Shown: positions 40,445 to 49,672, numbered from the stretch's first letter. The stretch is DNA of 64,000 nucleotides from Chloroflexota bacterium (GCA_012516075.1 JAAYXE010000165.1:16708-80707); one strand, 5' to 3'. Program-made: numbers and translations. Notes: a model not told the origin generated them from the sequence alone.

Positions 40445-41239
40445 ATGGAAGAGACAAATGTAGTCAGGGTACAGAGCTGGAACGAACTGCAGGATGAGCT
40501 GTTCGCAGGGTCGTGGCGGCCTGATTTACAGCGCTTCCGCTCGCCCTATGCATTTCGCGGCCTGGCGGAGGCGGAACATGGACTGGAAACCAGCCTGCAC
40601 CGCCTGGGCGGCGACTATGCCAGTATGGAACGCCACCTGCTGCGCAACTTCCAGAAATATGCCTGCAGTAACGATGTCGAAAGCGACTCGATCTGGAACT
40701 GGCTTTCGCTTGCCAAACACCACGGGCTGCCCACCCGCCTGCTGGATTGGAGCTTCTCGCCTTTTGTCGCCCTGCATTTCGCCACCGAGAACACGGAAAA
40801 GTTCGATCGCGACGGAGTAGTTTGGGCCGCCAATTATCTGGTCATCCATAAAGAGCTGCCCGAAGTATTGAGCTGTGAGCTAAAAAAAGAAGGTTCAGAC
40901 GTGTTTACGGCTGAAATGCTCCAGAGCGTCGCCACTTCACTGCAGGCCTTTGACAGTCTGGCCGAAGAACCCTTCGTCGTATTCTTTGAGCCGCCGTCTA
41001 TCGATGATCGCATCGTCAACCAGTTCGCTCTTTTTTCTCTTATGTCCGATCCGACGGCGAACCTGAGCGATTGGCTCGCGGATCACCCGCAGGCCTACCG
41101 GCGCATTATTATTCCGGCGGAATTAAAGTGGGAGATCCGTGACAAGCTCGACCAGGCCAATATCACCGAGCGCGTGCTGTTTCCCGGACTGGACGGCCTC
41201 AGCGCCTGGCTGAAACGCCAGTACAGCCCCAAAAAGTAA
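40445..41239 (+). CDS. FRG-domain protein
   Basis: 264 residues. FRG domain (named for the conserved Phe-Arg-Gly): SPYAFRGLAEAEHGLETSLHR near the N-terminus, then LAKHHGLPTRLLDWSFSPFVALHFA, the most conserved FRG block, and later FVVFFEPPSIDDRIVNQFALFS and YRRIIIPAELKWEIRDKL. Biochemical role is not established for the family, which appears in phage-related and conflict contexts as well as stand-alone. Here it sits between housekeeping genes with no partner. Start ATG lacks a strong ribosome site. Confidence 0.88.
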   Translation: MEETNVVRVQSWNELQDELFAGSWRPDLQRFRSPYAFRGLAEAEHGLETSLHRLGGDYASMERHLLRNFQKYACSNDVESDSIWNWLSLAKHHGLPTRLLDWSFSPFVALHFATENTEKFDRDGVVWAANYLVIHKELPEVLSCELKKEGSDVFTAEMLQSVATSLQAFDSLAEEPFVVFFEPPSIDDRIVNQFALFSLMSDPTANLSDWLADHPQAYRRIIIPAELKWEIRDKLDQANITERVLFPGLDGLSAWLKRQYSPKK

Positions 41240-41256
41240 AAGCTCTGTGAAGCCTT

Positions 41257-41943
41257 TCATCGATGGCGCCCCACCCCAACCTGGCGGCAGTAGACCAGCA
41301 CCGGGCAGGTCGAGCATTTCGGCAGCTGGCCGGTGCAGATAAATTTACCAAAGGGCACGAGCAGACGGTTGATTTCCACCCAGTAACGTTCGGGCAGGAT
41401 TTCTTCAAGTGCTGCGCTGGTCTTCTCAGGGGTGGTCGTTTGCACATAGCCCCAGCGGTTGGTCACGCGGTGAACATGAATATCCGCACTGACCTGCGCC
41501 TGCCCGCAGGCAATGCCCAGCACCAGGTTGGTGCATTTCAACCCCACCCCGGCAAAAGACATGATCACCTGCTCATCGCAGGGCAGTTCGCCCCCATATT
41601 CTTCCTGCACCTGGCGGGCGATCTCCCGTATCTGAACCGCCTTACGCTCGTAAAAAGTGGATAGGACGATGAGCGCCTCGATCTCCTGCGGAGTAAGTTT
41701 ATAGATCTCTCCGGGAGTGCGCGCTCTGGAAAACAGGCGGCGCGAGACCGGCAGTGTCACTTCGTCTTTGGTACGAATGGAAATGATGCAGGCGACAAGC
41801 TGCTCAAACGGCGTGTTGAAACCTTCTTCGGCCAGTTGAAAAAGCGCCGCTTTAGGCAGCGGTTCGACCGCCTTACGGATACGCCTGACGACCTCATCGA
41901 TGTCAAACGGCAGTTTGGATGTGCCTGATTCGGGTATCGTCAT
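41257..41943 (-). CDS. nth: Endonuclease III (DNA glycosylase/AP lyase)
   Basis: About 228 residues. Base-excision repair of oxidised pyrimidines. HhH-GPD fold with FEQLVACIISIRTKDEVT, helix-hairpin-helix FAGVGLKCTNLVLGIA containing the catalytic Lys, and the catalytic Asp in SADIHVHRVTNRWG. The C-terminal [4Fe-4S] ligands are CTGQLPKCSTCPVLVYC (C-x6-C-x2-C-x5-C). The hairpin reads GLKCTNLV where GRKTANVV is common, a conservative variant. Start ATG 41943 has GGGAGGAGAAG adjacent; the in-frame extension to 41967 is unlikely. Confidence 0.93.
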   Translation of the reverse strand: MTIPESGTSKLPFDIDEVVRRIRKAVEPLPKAALFQLAEEGFNTPFEQLVACIISIRTKDEVTLPVSRRLFSRARTPGEIYKLTPQEIEALIVLSTFYERKAVQIREIARQVQEEYGGELPCDEQVIMSFAGVGLKCTNLVLGIACGQAQVSADIHVHRVTNRWGYVQTTTPEKTSAALEEILPERYWVEINRLLVPFGKFICTGQLPKCSTCPVLVYCRQVGVGRHR

Positions 41944-42012
41944 CTTCTCTCCTCCCTGTGCTGACACAATTATAAATTGCGCACTGAATTAAGGGGTTTA
42001 CAGGGAATCCCC

Positions 42013-42041
42013 TTGACAAAAGCGGATTCTATCGATAAACT
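42013..42041 (+). promoter_or_regulatory. Promoter of the ABC-2 exporter operon
   Basis: TTGACA (42013-42018) and TAAACT (42036-42041) with a 17-base spacer, directly ahead of the double palindrome. Confidence 0.75.
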
Positions 42042-42043
42042 AC

Positions 42044-42070
42044 AAACCGGTTTGCAGTACAAACTGGTTT
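42044..42070 (+). promoter_or_regulatory. Double AAACYGGTTT operator
   Basis: AAACCGGTTT (42044-42053) is a perfect palindrome and AAACTGGTTT (42061-42070) a near-perfect copy. The extended copies TACAAACCGGTTT and TACAAACTGGTTT repeat at 17 bases. They cover the predicted transcription start. Likely bound by the winged-helix regulator encoded in the same operon. Confidence 0.6.
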
Positions 42071-42108
42071 ACGGCCACAGTTCACCTCCCGCAGCACAGG
42101 AGCTGGGC

Positions 42109-42732
42109 ATGAAAAATACGATTGACAGGACCATCCAGCGCACACAGCGCTACTGGTATATCGATGGGTTGACCGAAATTTACTTTGGGTTCATCTCCCT
42201 GCTCATGGGTATTTACTTTTACCTGCAGGCTTCCCTCCCCCAGGACTCGCTGCTCTACCAGAGCCTGACGATAAGCTTTGTTCTGATCATCATCGGCGGA
42301 GCAGCTCTGGGGAATTGGGCCATACGGGCCCTGAAAGCGCACATCACGTATCCGCGCACCGGTTTTGTCGCTTACCCGCCCCGGCCAAAGTACCGGCGCT
42401 GGCTCCTGGGCGGATTATCTTTCCTTGTGGCAGTCCTCTTTACCCTGCTGCTGACCCGCCTTCCGAAAAATCTCACCTGGCCTCCCCTGCTCTCCGGTGT
42501 GGTAGTCGGGGCTGTCTGGCTGTACATCGGTGTGCGTCTCGGGCTGACACGCTTCTACCTGCTCGCCGCGTTTTCTCTGCTCGCAGGCTTCCTACTGGCA
42601 GTCTCTGGACTGGATGAATCGCTCAGCCTGGCCGTCTTTTACAGCCTGATTGCCCTGTCCATGATCCTGTCCGGCGGCATCACTTTCGCTGTGTACCTGC
42701 GCAACACCCGCCCGGTGAAGGATCTGGATTGA
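42109..42732 (+). CDS. Membrane protein of an ABC-2 exporter operon, unknown function
   Basis: About 207 residues with roughly six hydrophobic helices arranged in pairs (IYFGFISLLMGIYFYL, LTISFVLIIIGGAALGNWAI, LLGGLSFLVAVLFTLLL, and three more after 140). Unrecognised family. Start ATG 42109 has AGGAG seven bases upstream. Earlier in-frame starts fall in the promoter and operator. First gene of an operon with a winged-helix regulator and an ABC transporter, 24 bases before the regulator. May be an accessory permease or immunity-type protein (inference). Confidence 0.8.
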   Translation: MKNTIDRTIQRTQRYWYIDGLTEIYFGFISLLMGIYFYLQASLPQDSLLYQSLTISFVLIIIGGAALGNWAIRALKAHITYPRTGFVAYPPRPKYRRWLLGGLSFLVAVLFTLLLTRLPKNLTWPPLLSGVVVGAVWLYIGVRLGLTRFYLLAAFSLLAGFLLAVSGLDESLSLAVFYSLIALSMILSGGITFAVYLRNTRPVKDLD

Positions 42733-42756
42733 GGCGCGCCAGGCCAGGAGAGAATT

Positions 42757-43080
42757 ATGAAGAGTGAACTGCGCAGCCTGAACGAGATCGATCGCCTGAT
42801 CCATGAGCCAGCGCGTTTGATGATCGTAACCATCCTCTTTGCGGTTGAAAGTGCTGACTTTCTCTTTCTACAGCGAGAAACCGGACTAACCAAAGGAAAC
42901 CTGTCTTCCCATCTCTCCCGGTTGGAGGAAGCCGGCTATGTGGAAATCGAGAAAACGTACAACGGTAAAACTCCGCTGACCATCTGCCGGCTGACCGGCA
43001 CCGGACGGAAGGCATTCGAAGATTACCGCCGCAAATTGAGCAAGTTTGTCGAAAGCACAAAAAACGAGGCAGAAAAATGA
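42757..43080 (+). CDS. Winged-helix transcriptional regulator (HTH_34 type)
   Basis: 107 residues. DNA-binding protein of the MarR-like PF13601 group: LIHEPARLMIVTILFAVESA, recognition helix TGLTKGNLSSHLSRLEEAGY, wing YNGKTPLTICRLTGTGRKAF, and a short helical C-terminus. AGGAGAG ribosome site. Overlaps the ABC ATPase start by four bases (ATGA). Regulators of this kind commonly control the ABC-2 transporter next to them; the AAACYGGTTT repeats are the obvious target. Confidence 0.92.
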   Translation: MKSELRSLNEIDRLIHEPARLMIVTILFAVESADFLFLQRETGLTKGNLSSHLSRLEEAGYVEIEKTYNGKTPLTICRLTGTGRKAFEDYRRKLSKFVESTKNEAEK

Positions 43081-44021
43081 ACTCGATAGCCATTCAAACA
43101 CAGGATCTCACGCGCACTTTCGGTCCGGTCACCGCCGTAGATAAGCTCTCCCTGGAGGTGCCGGCCGGAATCATCTTCGGTTTTCTCGGCCCCAATGGAT
43201 CCGGCAAAACCACTACGATCCGCCTGCTGCTGGGGCTGCTTGAGCCCACAGCGGGCAGCGCCCAGGTGTTGGGCTATGATACGCGCACACAAAGCGACGA
43301 GATCCGCCTTCGCACCGGCGCCCTGCTGGAATTCAACGGCATATATGAACGCCTGAGCGCAGAGGACAACCTGGAGTTTTACGGCCGGGTGTGGCGCATG
43401 CCGGCTGAAGAACGCCGCAGCCGCATCCGCGAGCTGCTCACACAGCTCGATCTATGGGACCGCCGACACGAGCTGTCTGGCAAATGGAGCCGCGGCATGA
43501 AGCAAAAGCTGGCCATTGCCCGCGCCCTGCTCCACCGCCCCCAGCTGGTGTTTCTGGACGAACCCACCGCCGGGCTGGATCCGATTGCCGCGGCATCTCT
43601 TAGAGAAGAGCTCTCCCAGCTGGCCCGCAGGGAAGGTGTGACCATCTTCCTGACCACACACAACCTGGACGAAGCCGAAAAGCTCTGCCAGCAGGTGGGC
43701 GTCATTCGCCAGGGCAAACTGCTGGCGGTTGGGACTCTGGATGAACTGCGCGCTCAGGCATCCGCTCCCTACCTGGAGGTCCTCGGCCGGGGCTTTACCT
43801 CCGAGATGGTCGCTGCTCTGCGTTCACGGCCCGAGGTGGCAGATATCGAGCCTGGTGAGGGCCGGCTGGTGGTACGCTACGTCAATTCCGTCGACTCGGC
43901 CCCGCTGGTCAGCCAGCTGGTGGCTGCCGGCGCGCAGGTGGAAGAGGTTCGCAAAGGCAAAGCCAGCCTGGAAGAGGCTTTTCTGACTCTGATGAATGAA
44001 GAACTGTCCGGGGCCAGTTAG
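43077..44021 (+). CDS. ABC-2 type exporter, ATP-binding protein
   Basis: 314 residues. Walker [12 protein letters not shown]-loop region [20 protein letters not shown], Walker [14 protein letters not shown], and switch His in [12 protein letters not shown]. The signature reads [17 protein letters not shown], with LSGGQ replaced by the SRGMKQ form typical of this exporter group. A C-terminal ferredoxin-like domain of about 85 residues follows. Translationally coupled to the regulator and followed by the permease gene. Confidence 0.94.
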   Translation: MNSIAIQTQDLTRTFGPVTAVDKLSLEVPAGIIFGFLGPNGSGKTTTIRLLLGLLEPTAGSAQVLGYDTRTQSDEIRLRTGALLEFNGIYERLSAEDNLEFYGRVWRMPAEERRSRIRELLTQLDLWDRRHELSGKWSRGMKQKLAIARALLHRPQLVFLDEPTAGLDPIAAASLREELSQLARREGVTIFLTTHNLDEAEKLCQQVGVIRQGKLLAVGTLDELRAQASAPYLEVLGRGFTSEMVAALRSRPEVADIEPGEGRLVVRYVNSVDSAPLVSQLVAAGAQVEEVRKGKASLEEAFLTLMNEELSGAS

Positions 44022-44052
44022 CAGGCTGCCGGATTTTTGGGAGAACAATCGC

Positions 44053-44787
44053 ATGCTGCAGGACATTTTTACCATCATGTGGAAAGAAGCCCGCGAAATC
44101 GCGGTCCAGCGGCCCAACATGCGCGGCGGCTGGCTGGGGATGCTGGTTTTTATCGGCGTTTTCGGCGTCTTGATCCCGCTGCAGACCGGCCCATCGTGGA
44201 TCTCCTCCCCGGCGACAATGCTGATGTGGTCGTGGGTTCCTTTTATCCTGGTGAACAGCATCGTAGCCGATTCATTTGCCGGTGAACGTGAGCGCCACAC
44301 ACTTGAAACGCTGCTTGCCAGCCGCCTTTCCGACCGCGCCATCCTGTTCGGGAAGCTGGCTGCCGCAGTCGCCTACGGCTGGGGGCTGGCGCTCATCAGC
44401 CTGCTGCTCGGCGTGATCGCGATCAACACCGCCCACGGAAGCGGTGGCTTCCTCTTCTTTTCCCCGGGAGCCGCAGCCGGGATCCTGGCGCTCACCTTCC
44501 TGGTGGCGGCATTTGCTGGCACGCTGGGGATCCTGGTATCTCTGCGCGCTTCCAGCGTGCGCCAGGCCCAGCAGACCCTCAGCATGGCCATGTTTGTCGT
44601 GCTCATCCCGCTGCTTGCCCTGCCTTTACTTCCAGAAAGCGCGCAGGCGAATTTGGTCCGCTTTCTGGCAGGCCTCGACATGACCGCAATCGTCACCGGG
44701 GGCGTCGTGCTGCTGCTGGCCGCCGATATCCTGCTGCTGGTCCTGGCCATGCTGCGCTTCCAGCGCGCCCGGCTGATTCTGGATTAA
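44053..44787 (+). CDS. ABC-2 type exporter, permease
   Basis: About 244 residues, six membrane helices. N-terminal [20 protein letters not shown] amphipathic coupling region, then the ABC-2 permease pattern [21 protein letters not shown] between helices 2 and 3 and further helices to [17 protein letters not shown]. Start at ATG 44053; the open frame extends into the ATPase gene without a better start. Cargo unknown. Confidence 0.9.
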   Translation: MLQDIFTIMWKEAREIAVQRPNMRGGWLGMLVFIGVFGVLIPLQTGPSWISSPATMLMWSWVPFILVNSIVADSFAGERERHTLETLLASRLSDRAILFGKLAAAVAYGWGLALISLLLGVIAINTAHGSGGFLFFSPGAAAGILALTFLVAAFAGTLGILVSLRASSVRQAQQTLSMAMFVVLIPLLALPLLPESAQANLVRFLAGLDMTAIVTGGVVLLLAADILLLVLAMLRFQRARLILD

Positions 44788-44818
44788 CCGCGGATCACCT
44801 GTCCTGTACCGGAATGAT

Positions 44819-44860
44819 GTCTGGCTCACGGTCACTGTGAGCCAGACGGTCCGATTTTTT
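44819..44860 (+). terminator. Intrinsic terminator of the ABC-2 exporter operon
   Basis: GTCTGGCTCAC (44819-44829) and GTGAGCCAGAC (44837-44847), a perfect 11-base stem with a seven-base loop. A T-run follows at 44855-44860, eight bases downstream. Confidence 0.75.
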
Positions 44861-44968
44861 CCTGTGATGCAGCTTATACCTGTGCTCTCCTGAAACTGCT
44901 GCTCGCAGAAAACCACAAATATGCGCACAATTTGCGCCGGTCTTACTGCAATTGGTGATATAAATCAC

Positions 44969-44997
44969 TTGCAGCGTCTTGGATAAATTGCTAGATT
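44969..44997 (+). promoter_or_regulatory. Promoter of the Yip1/LolD-like operon
   Basis: TTGCAG (44969-44974) and TAGATT (44992-44997) separated by 17 bases, 24 bases before the start codon. Confidence 0.55.
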
Positions 44998-45021
44998 TAA
45001 TATATTTGTGGAGGAATTGTT

Positions 45022-45819
45022 ATGACGGTCGTTGAGGAATCCCTGCCAGCTGAAAATCCGGGCTTTTTCCGGTTCCTGCTGGATGTGATCATTCACCCGC
45101 GCCGCGCCTTCACCGCCCTGCGCGAAACCAACAACAGGTCATGGCTGATCATGGCCGGACTGTTAGTCCTGTTCACCCTGCTGCCGGTGGTGGTCGCGGC
45201 GCCAATCACGTCACGCATCGCTGCCGAGAGCATCCGTGAAGCCCTGGAAGCGCAAAGCGAGGCCGGTCAGGCTCTGCCGCCCGAAGCGCAGCAGCAGGCA
45301 ACACAAATTGCAACCAACCCGATCTTCACCATTGTCTTCCCCGGGGTGGGTGCGGTGATTGGCCTGGTGTTCTCCTGGCTGATCTGGTCTGGGGCGCTGC
45401 ACCTGTTAAGCACGATCATGGGAGGCAGCAACAGCTTCGGGCAAATGTGGCGAGCAGTGGTGTGGGCCTGGCTTCCGGTTGCCATCCGCGGCCTGCTGCA
45501 AACACTGTTCATTCTCATTACCGGTGAAGTGATCACGAACCCGGGTCTCTCGGGGCTGGTCGCAGATCAGCGTTCGATCGCCGAGATCGTGGCACGGCCC
45601 CCGAGCACCGGGCAAATGGTTCTGCAGTCCCTGCTCGGCAGGGTGGAACTTTTTACGATCTGGAATCTGGTTCTGCTGGTCATCGCCGTCTGGGCGACAG
45701 CTCGCCTCTCGGCGCGCAAATCTTCCCTGATTACTCTGGGCCTCTGGCTGCTGTTTACCCTGCTCGGGCTGATACCGGTGGTGATCTCGGCCATGCTGTC
45801 ATCAGGCTTTAGCGGATAA
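45022..45819 (+). CDS. Yip1-domain membrane protein
   Basis: 265 residues. Cytoplasmic N-terminus with FFRFLLDVIIHPRRAFTAL, the usual opening of bacterial Yip1-type proteins, followed by five membrane helices. A polar insertion of about 50 residues rich in Ala/Glu/Gln lies between helices 1 and 2. Strong ribosome site GGAGGAAT. Encoded one base before the ABC ATPase gene, so probably part of the same transport unit. Function of bacterial Yip1 proteins is poorly defined. Confidence 0.82.
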   Translation: MTVVEESLPAENPGFFRFLLDVIIHPRRAFTALRETNNRSWLIMAGLLVLFTLLPVVVAAPITSRIAAESIREALEAQSEAGQALPPEAQQQATQIATNPIFTIVFPGVGAVIGLVFSWLIWSGALHLLSTIMGGSNSFGQMWRAVVWAWLPVAIRGLLQTLFILITGEVITNPGLSGLVADQRSIAEIVARPPSTGQMVLQSLLGRVELFTIWNLVLLVIAVWATARLSARKSSLITLGLWLLFTLLGLIPVVISAMLSSGFSG

Positions 45820-45820
45820 G

Positions 45821-46519
45821 ATGGCGAGTTCACCCAACGGCGGATCTGCTGAACCCTTCATCGAGGTCACGGACCTCCACCGCCATTTCCGCATGGGCCG
45901 TGAGGTGGTGCGTGCGCTGAACGGGGTTTCGCTGACCGTTCAAAAAGGCGAGTTCCTGGGCATCTCCGGGCCCTCGGGTTCCGGAAAATCCACCCTGCTC
46001 TATCTGCTCGGCGGATTAGACCGGCCCACCTCAGGCAGCATCCGCGTGCAGGGTCAGGAGATCAGCGGGCTGGATGAAGATGAGCGGGCCGAGTACCGGC
46101 GAGAAAAAATCGGTTTCATCTTCCAGATGTTTAATCTGATGCCCACACTCACCGCGCTGGAAAATGTGGAGTTCCCTATGTTCTTCTCAACCGTTCCACC
46201 CAGAGAACGGCAGCAAAAATCCCGTCAGCTTCTGGAGCTGGTCGGGTTAGGGGAGCGGATCGACCACCGCCCGACAGAGCTATCGGGTGGTCAGCAGCAG
46301 CGAGTGGCAATCGCACGCGCACTGGTGAACGACCCGGCCATTATCCTGGCGGATGAGCCTACCGGGAACCTGGACAGCCGGGCAGGGGGAGAAGTGATGG
46401 AACTGCTCCATGAACTTAACCGCCAGGGGCGCACAGTGATCATCGTATCCCATGATCCGGCTGTGATCGCCCAGACATCGCGCAGCATTCATCTGCATGA
46501 TGGCTGCATTCAGCGATAA
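45821..46519 (+). CDS. LolD/MacB-type ABC transporter ATP-binding protein
   Basis: 232 residues. Walker A GPSGSGKSTLLYLLGGLDRP, Q-loop IGFIFQMFNLMPTLTALENV, signature LSGGQQQRVAIARALVNDP, Walker B IILADEPTGNLDS, switch His IVSHDPAV. These are the hallmarks of the MacB/LolD/FtsE group that pairs with FtsX-type permeases. The permease gene is two genes downstream, with a secreted protein between. Confidence 0.95.
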   Translation: MASSPNGGSAEPFIEVTDLHRHFRMGREVVRALNGVSLTVQKGEFLGISGPSGSGKSTLLYLLGGLDRPTSGSIRVQGQEISGLDEDERAEYRREKIGFIFQMFNLMPTLTALENVEFPMFFSTVPPRERQQKSRQLLELVGLGERIDHRPTELSGGQQQRVAIARALVNDPAIILADEPTGNLDSRAGGEVMELLHELNRQGRTVIIVSHDPAVIAQTSRSIHLHDGCIQR

Positions 46520-46577
46520 ACCCTCCCAGAAAAGGTCCGGTAACAAATTCTGTCCGCAATCAAAACAGGAAGTTCAC

Positions 46578-48338
46578 ATGCACAAGTGGTTATCTCTTTC
46601 TCTTCTCGTCCTGCTCGTACTCGGTAATCTGACCTCTACCGTGCTGGCCGCGCCGGCTGCACAAGATGGGACTGCGACCGAAACAGTGGGGAGCACCCTA
46701 CCTGCGACCACAACCCCGGATCCCACCACCCCTGCAGCGCAGACACCGCCTGCCCAGACGGCTTCAGCAGAACCCACCGCAGAGCAGACACAACCGGCGG
46801 CGACTACCCAGCCGGCGGCCACCACGCAGCCCGTGACCGCTGAGCCTTCCGAAAGCCCGGATATCACGCCCCAGCCCCCCACTGTCTTCGAAGTCACCGG
46901 TATCGAGCCGCGCCAGTTCAGCAATGCGACCGGCGGAACGGTCAGCATTTACGGCAGCGGTTTTGTTCCGGGCACGGTCGTGCGGCTGGTCGGCCATGGG
47001 TTAATCGATTCTGCAGTGCTCAACAACGGCGCCATTCGTGCCGTGATTATGCCCGGGCTGAAGAAGAAATCCTACAGCCTGGAAATCATACGCCCGGATG
47101 GATCCTCGCTGGTCGTAAATAACGCCATCAAAATAACCGATCCCAAACCCACCCCCACCGCGACGCAGAGCTCCGGCCGTACGCTGGTCTACGGACGGCC
47201 GCAGGTGCTGATCGATTCCGTCCAGGTCTCAGATGATGCGATCAGTCCCGGCGATCCCTTCACGATTACCCTGCAGCTGATCAACCGCGGCGACTATACC
47301 GCAACCAATGTGCGTGTATCTCTGGTGTCCGCAATCGCCGTCCCCGTCCAGGGCAGCAGCCTGCGTGTGGTGGACCTGATCGCCGAAAACCAGACGGTGA
47401 CCCTTGAACTGCCCCTGGCGCTCACGCAGGATGCCCCGGCCGGTTTCCACAGCCTGGCGCTGTCGCTGGAATATGGGGATTATGTGGGACGCACATTCAC
47501 TTCAGAACAGAGTGTGGGCATCAATGTAAGCGACACTGCCGCCGGCCAGCCCCTGGTGCTGCTGGACGCCTACTCCACGGACCCCACACCTCTCTCGCCG
47601 GGCGACGCCTTTACCCTCAGCATTACACTCAGCAACGTGGGCGAGAGCGATGCCGAGCAGCTGCTGATCACGTACGGCGGGCAGAACGGCGCCGGACTGC
47701 AGCCATTTGCAATCCTGGATGCTGGAAATGTTAAATACATCCCCAGGCTCGCCGCCGGCGACACAATGGAGATCGAAAGCCGCTTCATTCTGGATGGCGC
47801 CGCCGAATCGGGCGTGTACAACCTGCCGGTCAGCCTGTCGTTCGATTCCCCTCTGCAGGCGCCAGTGAACACTACCCATATCATTAATCTGCTGGTCAGC
47901 CGCAGACCGCAGCTGCAGGTCAACTTCTACCAGCCGCTGGAACCGGGGCTCATCGGCGAGCCCATAGAGCTGCCCATTGAGCTGGTGAACATTGGCCGCT
48001 CGGCTGTCAACGTCAGCACAGCAGAAATCAGCGGCGAGGGGATGGAGATCCAGACGGGTTCAACATTCGTCGGTATGCTGGACGGCGGCACAGCCGTAAC
48101 CCTGGACGCGGTTGTGGTCCCGCAGACCAGCGGCACGCTGGAGGTGCTGGTAACAGCCCATTATCTGGACGATTTCAACCAGCCCCAAACCTTTGAAAGC
48201 GTGCTGACGATTGAAGTCACCGAACCAGAGGTAGAGGAATCGGATTCCGGGGGCGCAGATCCTCAGAACGAGCAAGAAATGAGCCTCTGGCAGAGGATCC
48301 TGCGCGTGATCCGCGGCCTGTTAGGACTGGGAAGCTGA
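46578..48338 (+). CDS. Secreted IPT/TIG and CARDB-like repeat protein
   Basis: About 586 residues. Signal peptide (HKWLSLSLLVLLVLGNLT, cleavage after VLAAPA). Next is a Thr/Pro/Ala-rich linker with TTQPAATTQP repeats to about residue 95. An IPT/TIG-like domain has VTGIEPRQFSNATGGTVSIY and GTVVRLVGHGLI. From about 200 on there are CARDB/COG1361-like beta-sandwich repeats, each opening with a phrase like DDAISPGDPFTITLQLIN or PTPLSPGDAFTLSITLSNVG. The C-terminal tail has QRILRVIRGLLGLGS. Start ATG with AGGAAG upstream; the longer frame overlapping the ATPase has no signal peptide at its start. Lies between the ABC ATPase and permease genes, suggesting an extracellular partner of that transporter. 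Confidence 0.87.
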   Translation: MHKWLSLSLLVLLVLGNLTSTVLAAPAAQDGTATETVGSTLPATTTPDPTTPAAQTPPAQTASAEPTAEQTQPAATTQPAATTQPVTAEPSESPDITPQPPTVFEVTGIEPRQFSNATGGTVSIYGSGFVPGTVVRLVGHGLIDSAVLNNGAIRAVIMPGLKKKSYSLEIIRPDGSSLVVNNAIKITDPKPTPTATQSSGRTLVYGRPQVLIDSVQVSDDAISPGDPFTITLQLINRGDYTATNVRVSLVSAIAVPVQGSSLRVVDLIAENQTVTLELPLALTQDAPAGFHSLALSLEYGDYVGRTFTSEQSVGINVSDTAAGQPLVLLDAYSTDPTPLSPGDAFTLSITLSNVGESDAEQLLITYGGQNGAGLQPFAILDAGNVKYIPRLAAGDTMEIESRFILDGAAESGVYNLPVSLSFDSPLQAPVNTTHIINLLVSRRPQLQVNFYQPLEPGLIGEPIELPIELVNIGRSAVNVSTAEISGEGMEIQTGSTFVGMLDGGTAVTLDAVVVPQTSGTLEVLVTAHYLDDFNQPQTFESVLTIEVTEPEVEESDSGGADPQNEQEMSLWQRILRVIRGLLGLGS

Positions 48339-48347
48339 GAACAGGAT

Positions 48348-49646
48348 ATGAACTGGCGCGATCTGTTCCATCTGGTCCGGCGCAACTTGATGCGCATGAA
48401 GCTGCGTGTCGCCATGACCGCCATGGGCGTCCTGATCGGGACGGCGGCGATCATTCTGGTGATTTCGCTGGGTATCGGCCTGCAGCGCGCCAACGCCGAG
48501 AGCCTGTCCGCCTTAGGAGAGCTGACCGAGATCAACGTGTATTCTATGACCAGCCTGGCTGCTTTCGGGGCGCCGACCACCGGCGCTGAAAGCATACTCG
48601 ACGGGAAGACCCTGCACGAATTGGAAGAACTGCCAGGCGTCGTCGCCGTCACCCCGGTGCTTTCCCTGCAGGGGGCAGCGTCACTGGAGTGGAAGCGCCT
48701 GAACACTTTTGCCAATATCCGCGGCATCGACCCGAACGCGCTGAGCAAGCTGGATTATAAAACGGCAACCGGCAGCACCCGTGTGGGGCAGTGGCAGGCC
48801 GTGGTCGGAGCAGAGGTGGCAAACCAGTTCTACGACCCGCGCACCGGAAACCGCCCCAAGACCGCACCCGATCTCCAGGGACAGACGGTTTTGCTGGTCG
48901 TGAGCCGCGTCACCGAAGACGGCGAGATACTCGAACGCCGCGTGCGTCTGCGGGTCTCCGGGGTGCTGGAGAAGACGGGCGGAGAAAAAGATTACAGCCT
49001 GTATCTTTCCCTGCGGGACGTAAATGATCTGAATGCCTGGGTGGCCGGGCGCAGGCTGAATTACGAGCGCGAAGGCTATCCGCAGGCGTTGATCAAAGTG
49101 AACGATCCTGCCGATGCACTGACTGTCGAGCAGGAAGTGCTGCAGAAAGGGTTTTATGCCTATTCCCTGCAAACGCTCATCCGCAGTACCAATGTGATTT
49201 TCCTGGTTATCCAGGCGGTGCTGGGCGCCCTGGGCGGGGTGGCCCTGCTGGTGGCCGGCTTCGGGATCGCCAACGCCATGATTATGTCGATTTACGAACG
49301 CACCCGCGAGATCGGATTGATGAAAGCCGTCGGGGCGCGCAACCGCGATGTGCTCTTCATCTTTCTGGCCGAGGCAGGGGGGATCGGCCTGCTGGGCGGA
49401 GTAGGCGGTTTGCTGGTCGGGCTGCTGGGCAGCGGTCTGATCAACCTGATCGCCACAGCTTATATTGGTTCAACGGCCGCACAGCAGGGTGGGGCGGGGG
49501 TGTCCATTCCTTCGGTCACATATACGCCGCTCTGGCTGATGGCCTTTGCGCTACTTTTCTCAGCGGCGGTCGGCATTATCTCGGGGATTTACCCGGCCCT
49601 GCGCGCCACCCGCCTGGATCCGATCGCAGCCCTGCGCTATGAGTAG
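48348..49646 (+). CDS. MacB/FtsX-type ABC transporter permease
   Basis: 432 residues. N-terminal helix within LMRMKLRVAMTAMGVLIGTA, a large extracytoplasmic MacB_PCD-like domain (about 45-260), then three helices in the FtsX domain: LVAGFGIANAMIMSIYERTREIGLMKAVGARNRDV, GGLLVGLLGSGLINLIA, and the last with GIISGIYPALRATRLDPIAALRYE. These end motifs are diagnostic of MacB-type mechanotransmission permeases. Ten bases after the secreted repeat protein gene. Confidence 0.94.
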   Translation: MNWRDLFHLVRRNLMRMKLRVAMTAMGVLIGTAAIILVISLGIGLQRANAESLSALGELTEINVYSMTSLAAFGAPTTGAESILDGKTLHELEELPGVVAVTPVLSLQGAASLEWKRLNTFANIRGIDPNALSKLDYKTATGSTRVGQWQAVVGAEVANQFYDPRTGNRPKTAPDLQGQTVLLVVSRVTEDGEILERRVRLRVSGVLEKTGGEKDYSLYLSLRDVNDLNAWVAGRRLNYEREGYPQALIKVNDPADALTVEQEVLQKGFYAYSLQTLIRSTNVIFLVIQAVLGALGGVALLVAGFGIANAMIMSIYERTREIGLMKAVGARNRDVLFIFLAEAGGIGLLGGVGGLLVGLLGSGLINLIATAYIGSTAAQQGGAGVSIPSVTYTPLWLMAFALLFSAAVGIISGIYPALRATRLDPIAALRYE

Positions 49647-49672
49647 GCAGTCATCAAAATCATCCATGCGAG

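Noticed and set aside
46680..46860. Repetitive ACC/CAG-rich DNA in the secreted protein gene
   Set aside because: Explained by a Thr/Pro/Ala/Gln-rich protein linker.
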